This document shows, piece after piece, positions 11,301-23,400 of a DNA stretch of 64,000 nucleotides. The notes beneath the pieces are model-generated. The model was not told the origin of the DNA and did not search any database. It saw only the letters and a program-made list of their open reading frames with translations. A program made the position numbers and the translations under genes. How positions within the stretch are numbered: position 1 is the first letter of the stretch; each line of letters begins with the position of its first letter. This stretch comes from Mixophyes australis (lineage: Eukaryota; Chordata; Amphibia; Anura; Limnodynastidae), in NCBI GenBank assembly GCA_036250195.1, contig JAVHZZ010000006.1, forward strand, positions 79,011,369 through 79,075,368, in the 5' to 3' direction.

Positions 11301-14240
11301 TTTGCAAGTTGGAATAAAACTGATGGTAACCGGGCAGTAGAAGGCAGTGTCCTCTACAGTCAAATACTGATGTGATATAATTGTATTTTAAAGGGCCACT
11401 AAACAAAACAAAAAAGTACAAGTTGGTGTATGTAAAACAGCCATTAATAACGCTCATAACTGCATAAGTAGAAGATTTAGTAACATATCTGAACTCGGCA
11501 TAAAAGTTGTGAGGGAAGATATTTTCCTGCACACAACTAACTTCCTGTCAGTAGTCCCTGAACACCTGAGAACAAAAGTCCTGTCAGAATATGGAAATAC
11601 ATGTGTGTGTATATATTTATTATGTAATTCTGGGTATCAGGTACCAAACCCTGCAGTGTACCTACCAGTCCCTCAGTGACAATGCTGGGACTTGCAGTTC
11701 TTAACACCAACTGAGAAAGGTCATATCAAATTCTATAAAGAAACTGTAACCTAGCTGAAGAGCATTAATCTCTATGGTAAATGGGTCTCTATGTACTAAC
11801 ACTTTTATTAATGCTTGATGCACCAAAAGTCGAAAGTGTGATGAGTCCAGCATGCACAAAAGTCTTTCACATAGGCTTATAGTTTGTTGTCAAGCAAGCC
11901 ATTTAAAGCAGCATTCTCACATGTACCTTTCTAACTATAAGACTTATTTGCTCTGTGGGGGGAATTAATATGGCTGCCATTGAAAAATAGTGTCTCTGAA
12001 TATTTGGTTTCAGCACTAAAGCCTATTTATGAGGAGAATGTAAACTGATCTGAGTCAGTCAGTGAGAAACAGTGTTTCCACTTTAAAATTCAGGATTTCC
12101 TGGTTTCAGGCATAACATTTCTGGTCAAAAATTATTGAGATATGTAATTAAAACCCATACATAATATTATAAATTTAACACGGAAGTTAACAAAACTAAC
12201 TTACCTGTGTTATTTCCTTTGTTATGTCAGTATACAATTAAGCTTGAGTGACAAGACTGCTACATGCACTATCACCTTGTAGTTCATAAGAGCCACAAGA
12301 CAATTTTAGGGGTCCTCCTCCACTCTGATTGGCTGAGTCAGATCAAATGGTCATGATGACGGTACAGTGACTAAATTGCGCTGAAGGTCCCTTTCCCTCT
12401 CCTCCACACATTCAAACTGAAAGTCTCAGAAGACCGCCGGCCACGGGTTTTGTTTTGTTTTTAAGTTAAAACATTTAAATAATGCAGAATTACACGTATT
12501 TCCTGATTTCTCTGAAATTTACCAATTGGAGTCACATTTCCCAAAAACCAGGAAAGGGAACAGTAAATGGAAACTCTGGCTTGTACTACCAGCACTCCAC
12601 TACTCCTTCACAGCATACCCACATGATTTCCCTCTGTCTGGTCTCCCGGCACTGTCACCACTACTCCTTCCCTGCACACCTACCTGACATCTCTCTGACT
12701 GATCTCCCAGTAACATTTCCACTAGTCCTTCCTGAACCCGGGTGGAAAAATGGTACATGGAAGCAATGGTCAGGAAGCTCTTCACGGACTAGATGATGGC
12801 AGAGAAAGGAGAGGCTTATGCTATGAACATGCATACTGGAAAGAGGACTGTGCCACAGCCTCTCTGCTCATTCATATGTCACTTGACTGTGGTTGTCATA
12901 GTAATCAATGACTTAGAAAACTGTAAATAGTTAATAACTTGAAAGCAAAACAATGTACCTGTTAAAGGGAACCAAGTGATTTATGTAAAAAAAACACAAC
13001 ACATCATTTGTTCATGGAATTGTAACTTTAAAACCAGACAGACAGATACTACACTGGTAAATTGCAGCTTATCAGCTAGCACTGATTTGAATTGTAGAAT
13101 TTCTCTTTCATATGTGTCTAATTTGAAGTCTTATGCCTGGTGTCGGAGTGTTCTGAATTGACATATAGTAATGAATGATGTTCCAGTAGTGCTCATACAC
13201 ACTATAAACAGTAGACTGGAAATGCCATTCATTGCCAGGTGTCATTGCAGGAACAATTAAGCAACATGTTTAGAACTTGGACAGAATTTACCCAACATTA
13301 GCTTTTATTATTGTATGGCAGTTGTTTCAAATATGTGCTGTTAAAGGATAACTCCAACCAAAACTGAATAATCATCATTTATTTATATAGCCCCAACATA
13401 TTCCGTAGCGCTTTACAATTGGGATATTAAAACCTACTTACCGTTGGGTCGTGTGTGCCCCACATCCTTTTATTCAGGTGGTCCCCCAATGTATGTAACA
13501 GTCTAGCGATGCTCTTCTCACTCCTAATGAAGAATACTTTATTTCATACAGGCAGCATATTACTGACAGTCTTCTCTATGAACTTTCCATTCAGTCAATT
13601 GGCAGAAGAATCAAAGAAAGCATTGGTGGCCCATTACATGCATCTGATGACCTGCTGAATCTGGGGAAAATCTGAATGCCAGGTAACAATATTCAATATT
13701 ATTGTATAAGTTACTGAATTCGGTAATGGGTAGAATTGTTCTTTAATATTATGCAGACACACAGGATGCACTTGAGCTAACTACATAGCAGCCACGTGGC
13801 ATGTGTATTTCAAATGTGTCTGGGTTTAAATGGCTGACGTTGGAACCTAAAAACTCTAACATTATATTAAGGTTGCCACAATAAATGTAACCTGTGTTCC
13901 ATGTTTTCCAGATGTAAAACATAGTGAGTGTGTTTTAATTTATGTGAGTGTGTGAGAAGACAGACTACATACCAGACACTGGAGGACATTTATGAAAACT
14001 GGTGCAAGAAAATAGAGTGGTGTTGCCCATAGCAACCATTCAGATTCTGTATTATTCTAGTACAGGTTAGAAAATAGAAGCAAACACCCAGTTATTTGCC
14101 ATCGGCAACAACAACTTTTCCCTTTTCAAACATTTCCAAAAATGTCCCCACTGTTTAATATGCTGTCATTCTAAACTACATAATGCAACTGTATTTTGAA
14201 CACACCCTTCTGAAACATATTGATAGCTACTATTTCATAC
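11301..14240 (+). other. Probable first (5' UTR) intron of FAAP100, repeat fragments
   Basis: No coding exon is visible between the CpG-rich region and 14243. The stretch includes an L2 3' tail (13370-13423, minus strand) and a worn copy of the palindromic MITE family at about 13983-14150 (GCCCATAGCAACC, CAGATTCT). A pyrimidine-poor acceptor candidate ends in ACAG at 14242. Confidence 0.45.
13370..13423 (-). repeat. L2 LINE / SINE 3' tail fragment
   Basis: ATCATCATTTATTTATATAG followed by CCAACATATTCCGTAGCGCTTTACAATTGGG is the reverse complement of the common L2-type tail (…GCGCTATATAAATAAATGATGAT). Only the tail is present. Confidence 0.7.
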
Positions 14241-14290
14241 AGTAGGTCCTGACTGGAATTATGTCCCTTCACATAGGTCCTATTGTAGGC

Positions 14291-14464
14291 ATGAAACGTA
14301 CAGGCTGTACAATGACTCATGTCGAGCACCTGGCTCAGTTTCAGTGTCCAAGTGGTGGTCTGTCCAGATGTAAAGGCCAGGTCATATACTGGAACAAACA
14401 TGTATATGTATGCAATGGTAGTAGATTTGTGTACATCTTCAGTATGGAGAAGAAGCGGATACTG
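14291..14464 (+). CDS. FAAP100: FAAP100 coding exon 1
   Basis: Encodes the N-terminus: [12 protein letters not shown], then a hydrophobic strand pattern [13 protein letters not shown] as in the first blade of the family's predicted beta-propeller. Ends at phase 0 before GTAAGA. ATG 14312 would shorten the product by seven residues and sits closer to the mammalian start in alignment; ATG 14291 gives the longer form chosen here. Confidence 0.88.
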
Positions 14465-17400
14465 GTAAGATATTTTGTATTATCAACTTTTTTGCAGTTT
14501 ATAACTGTGTTTACCAAATATTTCATGCTACATGTAAACAAAAAATCATCATAAAGGATGCATTTCACAACTATTATTTTCTGTGATTTTGTATTACAGT
14601 GAAATAATGAAAACACAATAAAAGAAAACATCACGTTTAAGTATTACATTAGATAACTACATTATACATCGGGGGTATTCAATTGCTAGCAAGTTTTGTT
14701 TTTGACCACGTTAAGTCATTTTAACGCTGTTTTTTTTTATCATTTTTGAGCGGGTCAACTTTACCCGCAATTCAATTCCATTTTTAAAGCTAAGTTTTTT
14801 TTCAAGAAACGGTCTTCTCGCGCTCCAGTAGAAGGTCTATTAAAAGTATAGGGTGTGCAAGAGGCAGCTGCGTTAAAAGCTATTCAATTGTTTTTTAACG
14901 CGGCGGGTAAAACAGGAACATATGCTGTTTTATCTCGCACCTCCTTGGGGTGTGTTAAAATTTAAAAACCTCTGAAAAGTATTTGAAATCATGTAATAAT
15001 GTGGAAAAAAAGTTACACTTATATTTATCACTAATGCCTAACTTGTGTAAGATGATTTTCTTGTGAAAAAATATTGAAATAAAAAAATAAATCAAATAAA
15101 ATCACTAATTATATTTATGTATGTTTTTGGTACAAATATGAATGTAGTCATGTGTTTTGACATGGTATCGGTGATTGTATGGTAAAAAATATGCTAAAGA
15201 AAGTACTGTAATGTAAATATTATCAATGTGTGTAATGCAATCTAATGTATGGACATGTATGCAAAACCTTATTTTTGTGTTATACATGATCGCGTTAAAA
15301 CTCCCCTAAAATCTCGCGAACACACTTTTTAATGCGATGGGGCAGCGTTCCCTCTTTTTCAATTGAATTGCACGAGTTTTCCCGCTGCGCTAACTCAAAA
15401 CGGTCGCTATCGCCGTCAAAAACCCGCAGGAGATTTTTTATTTATTTATTTTTTTACGCAGCTGGGGAAAAAAAAACCTCGCTAACAATTGAATACCGCC
15501 CCATCATATCTACTTTAAGCAGTTTTGCGCTCCATCTCCTGAACATGTTGAAATTTTTCTCTACTTCTTATTATTGAGTTTAGTTAATGCAAAATTCATT
15601 CCTATAGATCAAGGTAAATTAAAAGCCATTGGCTTTTTCCAAATAATGGGAAATACGTCTATCCCTTCTATCGTAAAATGAAAATCTCTTTACATTATTT
15701 GCAGTATATTGAAGACTCTTAATAGCACAAACCACTCCAGTGGTTCCAAGGTAAAATGTTCATATGACTGCACTTAACAATGCAAAGGTACTCTCAACAG
15801 AAGAACCCCCTGCCTATATGCTGTACATGAATGAGACATTTCTCATAGTACACATCCTGCTCCATTAAAAGACAAAATCTTGTTCATCCTCACTTTAAAC
15901 ATGTTTTTTTTTTTTCAAAGCCCATGTGTAGAGGGTCTCCCTTCCATCACTGTTAGACAGCAGCTGCTGTAATGTTAAGATGGGAGATCCAGGCGTAAAA
16001 CCCTACTGATGTTATACTTTGAGATTCGTGGATAGATGTCTCTGAAATTGTTCCAATATTTGTATTTGGTTACACTTTAATGTTTTAGTGCTGGGTTTAT
16101 TCAAATATGATTTTTTTTTAAACTAATTTTTCAGGCTGCATATTTGTTTCCTTCCAAAGTTTGGCATATAGAACTTGTTACATGTACACAACAGCTGTAC
16201 GTCCTGTGTGCTCAGAATGGATTATATCTTTTGGAGTGGGATGAACAAGGGAGGTGAGTTGACAGAATGTTCTACATAAGCACATCTGTACATCCCAAAT
16301 CCTATAGAAAACGTTAAGTAATGACTTAACGCAACCTTTGGTTTGCTATTAAGACAGCTCTGATTTAAAGTAGAACTGAGCTTGAATGAAATATTTTGAT
16401 GTGTTGTAGAAGAGGGGGAAGTGCGCTATTTTTCCTTCTCCTTAAATGTCAGAACACCTGATAAGCAACATGTATCTAGACATTCTGGACAGATGATAAA
16501 TGTTATGAACATAAGGTCACTTAGATAAATGAAGTAGCAGTTTTAAATGTCAGTTGGCTTATATTTTACATATCTGGCTAAATGGAAGCATTGTTTCCAC
16601 ATTAACAATTTTTGGACACGCTGAGATGGTGTCTGCCAGCCTGGTTATTTTTGGTGTAGTTAGATAGACATTGCACTATGTGTGTCTTGCAAATAATTGT
16701 TGCAGATCTTCTACATTTGATAAGCAAAAAATTAAAATTAAGATGACTGGTGATCTAGGTGTGTGAAGACATCACCTGATAAGGTGAGAGACAGTCTTTC
16801 TGTGCGTTGTGATTGTGGATCACATCTGAATGACTTAATATGAGCAATTTGGTGCTTCCAAGTTCATGGCAACATTGCTCACAGATTTGTTTGTTCATTG
16901 ATTGGTCTTAATATCCAAACTGCACAGTGTATGGACAGCTTTAATGCAAAAATACCCAAAGCTTTAAACTGTTTTTGATAAGTTTACTTTAGTCTCTTTC
17001 ATTGGATATTAGAAAAGTACTCTTTATTTACTTAAGCTGTTTTTCGCTGGACAGTGAATGTTGCCGTTTTTCTCAGAAAGTCTGTCTCGCACTCATCTCT
17101 GTGGTTTCACTCACAAAATTCACTGAATAAATGTTTATAGAGGCCTTTTAAAATGCTGTGAAGAATCTGACTTTGTTTTACACTGATGGAAGTATTCTTT
17201 ATGGTGACTATAGTGCTCTAGTTTACACTGTAGTTATTGAAGTAATGTGCTGGAACATCTTGTGAACAGGAAGACAAAACAAATTGATAATTCTCTGCAT
17301 AAACATACAACAGTTGAGACAATGTAGTTTACAATATGTTTCCAATGTAATATAAATGTTATAGATTTAACTGAATTTTTGAGACTATGTGCATCATATC

Positions 17401-20400
17401 CTTCCCAATTTAGGGTGGTTACATTTTTCTTTTCCTTTGTAAAGCCTTATCCAAGTTCTCTTGTATAGGCTTCACTAGAGTAAATAATAATTAATATCGA
17501 TGAAAGGAGCACAACACTCCGTTATATTTATCAAACCTTCTAAAAGGAAAAGTGGAGGTACTGCCCATACCAACCAACCAACCACATTCTTGCTATCATT
17601 TTCTAGAATGACTAGATAAATTATAACTAGAATCTCATTGGTTGTTTTGGGCAGTACCTCCACTTTTCATTTTAGAAGTTTTGATAAATTTACCACTCAG
17701 TGTTGTCTTTGTAATGCAGAATTTGTGACCTCATATGAATGTGGAAAACATGAAATTACTCACGTGTACTTTTTTTTGTATTAAGGTTGTTGATGGAAGC
17801 AAACACTGTCATAAGTAAAGTAGAAATGACCATATACCACATAGGGTCCAATTTTGGCTGTTTGTTGGATTCCTCTATCTGTTCCTTCACAGTAGCCTAT
17901 GACTTTCTTGTTATAATATTGGTGCAACTGGACAAATGGAAGGTCAAACTCTTTCATAGGAAATCCCTCCATTGTGAAGATCCTAACACATCTCCATCTA
18001 GAGAGGTGAAGTTTTCTCTCACGTTTGGAAAGGAAACTATTGATATGCAACCTGTCCTGTGTTGTGTTTCACTATGGAAAGAAAAGACAGTGAATGGCAT
18101 TCCATGTAACTTTGCATTGGAGGCTTCTTTGTTTACTCGGCTGTTTGGAGTTGATTTCGCTATGCTTGAAACCCCCATGATCCTTTGTGGTTTCCCAGAT
18201 GGTCAGGTGATATGCTTTCCATTAAAGATTACTGGTTCTTCCTACATGCACCTCTCTGAAACTCACAGTTCATCCCAAAGCTTTTTAAAGCTTCTATACC
18301 ATCTAGATCAACCACTGGTTTCTATTGGGGCCACAAGGATGGAACCATGTGACCTGCATACCGAGCAACCAATCAGGAGTTCTGAAAATCTTGCCTGTGA
18401 CTGTCTAATGTTTATTGGCCAGAAAGGCCTTATAGTGGCAGTGACAACTGGTGATATATCAGAAGGTATAGCTTGTGCATTTAAGGATTACCGTCTGCCA
18501 ACTCCTGTGTGCTGTGCTCTCTATTCTGTGTCTGGTGTCTACTGCAGCACTTTCTCTGACATTATCTTCGTGACCATTCCATGTACCGAAAAAGTAGCGT
18601 CCTCTACCACTCCGACCTGTTCCATTGTGTCTTCCTTTCGCCACAATATTCCAATGATTGTAGCAGTGTCACAGAATACATCCTTATCTGATGGTAAGTT
18701 TATACAGACATTAGTTCATATTTACACTTTCCCCAAAAAATAAATGTCCTACCTACCTGATCAGACTCTAGAAATGTCCAGTAAAACTGACTGCCACACA
18801 AAGAAACTGGTGGAAAACTTGGTATACATGTGGAGAACATGGAAACTCCAGAAAGATAGGGCCCTAGTCGTAATTGAACCCATAGTCCCAGCGCAATACC
18901 AACCACTGTGCTGCAGATTAGTATGATGGCAAAAGTGTTTAAATCTAGCACACTAGGACAGGTCCCATCGTGTGTGGCAGGCATCACCTTACCCAGGATG
19001 TTGTCCAGTTACAATAAATGTGTCCTTTTTTAGTACTCATGGTATAAATCCCCCCCCTTTAGCGGTACTTGTGTACCAGTGGTTGGATTGCACACGTCTG
19101 TCTTCATTTTACTATCGGTGCCTGCTGTATAAGGAATGATGATGGCCTTCCTATAGAGGATAATATTGAAATTTCTGTTACGGAGATGTGTAGTTGAGGT
19201 AGTTCTTGATTGAATGACTGAAATACACGTCCAGTGAGGTATCAAAAACTGCAGAAATTTAAATGTTTACCACGGGCTGAAGTCCTCCAGCATTCTGTAT
19301 ACAGCGAGCATTGCAGGCAACATGAATGTTTTGGTGAGAGTCCCAGAGGTGTGTCCACTACCAATGGATGGAGTGAATGAAAGTGTGCACCCCCTTTAAA
19401 CCTCCACAAGATTAATCTTTTTACAATGATTATAATGTATTTTCTTTTTTGATAAACTATGCAGAACTATTAGTGCTATCTAACAGAGGAAGGCTGATGC
19501 TTTACAAGCTATATCAGAGAGGAAGCAGAGATCTGCCGCATGGATTAGGCTGTGCAGATGCAGGAAATAGAATCAAACAGCTGCTTTCTGGGATTGGATC
19601 AATGTCTGAGAGGTAGGAAACAAGTTATTGTACATTAAAATAAAACAAAAAAAATCATACTTTAAAAAAATAAAACAGGTTGTATCTGTTTTTCTTACTG
19701 TATTTATTCCTTTGCATGATTATGCAAGACATCTATAGACATATCTTATTTTTTTATTTGTCTTCTTACTGTTTACATCTAATTTTTTAAGAAAATACTA
19801 TGATTGTATGTATCATATATTTGTGTGTCCGAAATGCTGGCAGCTGCTAACTGAACTTCCTCTTGTCAGTATTTCCTGTTATGGAGATACAGCAAGTCTC
19901 ACTGCATAGACTGAAACTGACTTTACAGCAGAACTGGCTAGCTCTAAATCTATTAGAAGTAAATAACAGAGAAAGTTGGAGCTGCACATTGGGAGACGCC
20001 CTAACTCAGCAAAAACACGTTTTTTACCAGAGAAAAGGCCTATCTCCCAATAAGAAATAGACCTCTTACTCTGCAGAGCAGTAGAATTGGCCTGTGCGTC
20101 CAGCATAAATCCTTTAATTTATGGCCTCAGTTGTGCTTAAGGGCCAGTGATATGCGATATCCTGTAACTTGCAATGATTCTCATAATAAACACATATGCA
20201 ATGGCATATTATCTTTTTATATAGCACACAGGGCCGCCGAGAGGGGGGGGGAGCGGGTACTAATTACCCGGACATGTCAGGGGGGCCGGCCCGGGCCCTC
20301 GCGCCGACGATTTTTTTTCTTTTTTCCGGCCGGGGGTGGCGGCTTGGTCATTGGTGGGGGGAGCAGGGTAGTTAAAAAAAAACAAAACCATACTCACGTG

Positions 20401-23400
20401 ATTGCGGCACCGGCGTCTTTCCTCTATGCTGCTCTGTGCTCCATTGCTCCAGGCTGACTGAATGCCGGGTGTGACATCATCATGTCACGCCCAGCATTCA
20501 GTCAGTATGGAGCACAGAGCAGCAGAGAAGACAAGAAAGAAGAGAGAAGTAAAGGTAAGTGAAGGGAGGAAAACGGGGGGGGGGGGAAGGGCAGCATGAC
20601 ACAGAGGGGTTAAAGAGAGGAGGGACAATAGCAGCATGACACAGAGGGGTTAAAGAAAGGAGGGACAATAGCAGTATGACACAGAGGGGTTAAAGAAAGG
20701 AGGGACAATAGCAGTATGACACAGAGGGGTTAAAGAAAGGAGGGACAATAGCAGTATGACACAGAGGGGTTAAAAAACGAGGGACAAGCAGCATGGCACA
20801 GGGGGTTAAAAAAAAGAGGGACAAGCAGCATGGCACAGGGGGTTAAAAAAAAGGGACAAGCAGCATAGCACAGGGGGTTAAAGAAAAGCGGGACAAGCAG
20901 CATGGCACAGGGGGTTAAATAAAAAAGAGGGACAAGCAGCATGGCACAGGGGGTTAAAGAAAAAAGGGACAAGCAGCATGGCACGGGGTTAAAAAAAAAG
21001 AGGGACAAGCAGCATGGCACAGGGGGTTAAAGAAAAGAGGGACAAGCAGCATGGCACAGGGGGTTAAAGAAAAGAGGGACAAGCAGCATAGCACAGGGGG
21101 TTAAAGAAAGGGGCAAAGGCAGCATGGAGGGCGCAGTGTGATCATAAGGGGGCATAGTGTGGTGATGATAAAGGGGCACAGTAATGTGTGTGTGATGGCA
21201 CGGAGCTTTTGGCAATGTAGTGTGTGTGAGGTAGATGGTGGCTAATTAATGGCTGCTATTTTGTTTGCGGGGTAATGGGAATACTATTTTAATGTTGGGG
21301 CTGGAGGAAGGCCTAATTATTAATCATGGATGTTATTGATTTAACGGTGGGGCTGGCTGTAATTTTCTAAACGTAGCCATTTTTTTTTCCAAATAGGTCC
21401 TCCAACATTCCAGGATGCGGACAAGCCGCAACTAAAGAAACCAGCAGCCACATGTGGTAAAAGTGAGAAGAACAGGTAGGACAGAGCAGCATAGTGTGTG
21501 AAATGTTGTGATTCTAGTAGGGACAATGCCAATGTTTGGTGAGCCCAGTGGGCGCAGGCCAAGACTGAACTCTTTCTGTACACACTGCATTCTTCCTATA
21601 CTACACAAGGGTGCTAGATGTCCTGAAAGTCAGGAGTGCTTGGACAAACGTCACGCTCTGGGGAATTCAGGACCTAGTGATTTTATTGTGCTAGCCACGC
21701 CCCCAATTGTGTGACCATACCCATGAAAAATTTTGCAGTGCCGTAAGGCAGCGCACAATTTTTTTGCTTACTCAACTATAAGGGGGGGCCCCATGAATTT
21801 GTTGTACCGGGGCCCTGAATTCCTCTTGGCAGCCCTGATAGCACAAGTATATTTCATATCACCATACAAAAATGTATTATATGGAATGACACATACAGAC
21901 TAATGCAGAAGTTTGAGTGTTTTTGCTTATGATCTAGATATTGATAGAGCCTACAGTTTGCTTTTTTTTAATGATTTTTTTTCTTTATGTTTTTCCCACT
22001 CTCCAGAGTCTCTCAGTTGAAGTCTGTAGTTTATGAGAAGAACAGGTCCTTAACGAAGCTCAATCAAGTGATATCACTGAGCCGTGAAGTTCTGTCCGTC
22101 CAGTGGACAGAATGTCCGGTGCATTGCGTAATAAGAGTGTCATGGACACAAATGCTACAGAAAGACTGTCTGACTGCATACTGCAACTTGGAAAACAAGA
22201 CTCATTGTGTTATAGAGAGGGGATGGACCTTGTGCATCCTGATAAGCACTGATCCCAGCACATCTTATTCCTTTCCTATGGCACTGAAACCAGGGGAGAA
22301 GAAAGAACTAACTTTCCCTTTAACTATACATGGGTGTGACAGTCTGGATTTCCCTATTCAAATATCTTGCACACTGTTTTACAGTTTAAAGGGACTATTT
22401 GCAGAGTGTGGTATCGCTACAGACTCTTCCATATCGTATTCAGACAAACAAGATGTAAGCATACATTTACAGGAGCATGCCATTGATATGTTGCAGTGCC
22501 TGCGTTTCAGCCCACAGGCCGGCTTTCCCTCTCCCTCTGGCCCATCTTGGACTTTCACTGAGAATGCAGTGCAAGCGTTTTTGAAGACCACTTCTGGAGG
22601 TGAAAGCAATGTTGACCAATCAGAGACAGTCCCTAAGGCTGTTTGTAATCAGGAAGTTGATCTCACAATGCCACTGAAAGCCTTGGTTCGAGTGTCTTCT
22701 CTCTTGTTGACTCAGGCCTTACAGAATGAAAAATCAGGTAGATAACAGCTGTGACAAACAGCTTCTCGAATCTAATATACAGCTTCACTAGTATATGTGA
22801 TATATAGCGCTGTTCCCATGTTTTCCCTCCCTTTATGCCACAGAGCTCACTTATTTACAGCTCTAATGTCAATTTGTTTTTTAAGGAAACCGTTAACAAC
22901 ACAACACCAATTTTGCTCCCTTGTTCGAAACTCTGTAATCACCCCCGCTCCCTCAAGTCTGTATTATCATGAAACTATTGATTCATCACATAAAATGGTG
23001 GACACCACCGTGTGCCTCAGTGATGTCACTCATTCTTTGTGAAGGAATAGATTACAATCATGGGTATTGGTTTAGGATACAAAATAGCTGCCTCCACTGT
23101 GTGTAAATGATGATAAGTTTACTTTATAACACATTAACTCCTTTCTAAATCACAAACTGGACCAGCCCTATTTATTTTTATTTCAAGTTGTGTGTATAAT
23201 GAGAGAGTACTTACTATCTTTAGTCTTATTTGTACAAAGGCTTTAAATTTCTAAGCGCAGTATCCATTAAATGTCAGTGGGAGAGCACAGCTGATCCTAT
23301 CCAGCCCTGGGGAGATCTTCCCTCCACTACAACAGGGGTGCATGCTCAGTGGCTTGTGAATGAGCTGATGAAAGCATGAAGCTGCTTGGCACTGTATCTC

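Larger units (their letters stand above)
20229..21837. mobile_element. 1.6-kb non-autonomous hAT element with perfect 8-bp TSD
   Basis: Terminal inverted repeats CAGGGCCGCCGAGAGG and (inverted right end) CAGGGCTGCCAAGAGG match at 14 of 16. ATAGCACA flanks both sides exactly (20221-20228 and 21838-21845), the 8-bp duplication expected of hAT elements. The interior has GC-rich subterminal blocks (GGCCGGCCCGGGCCC; CCGGGGCCC), a long hairpin, a minisatellite and no transposase frame. Confidence 0.85.

Noticed and set aside
20590..21112. Possible CRISPR-like array
   Set aside because: Units are contiguous tandem repeats with no unique spacers, in a eukaryotic transposon.
20730..21215. Long minus-strand open frames rich in repeated L-F-F-N-P-L-C-x-A-A-C-P
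   Set aside because: Translation of the minisatellite inside the hAT element. The repeat length drifts between units and no start or homology supports a protein.
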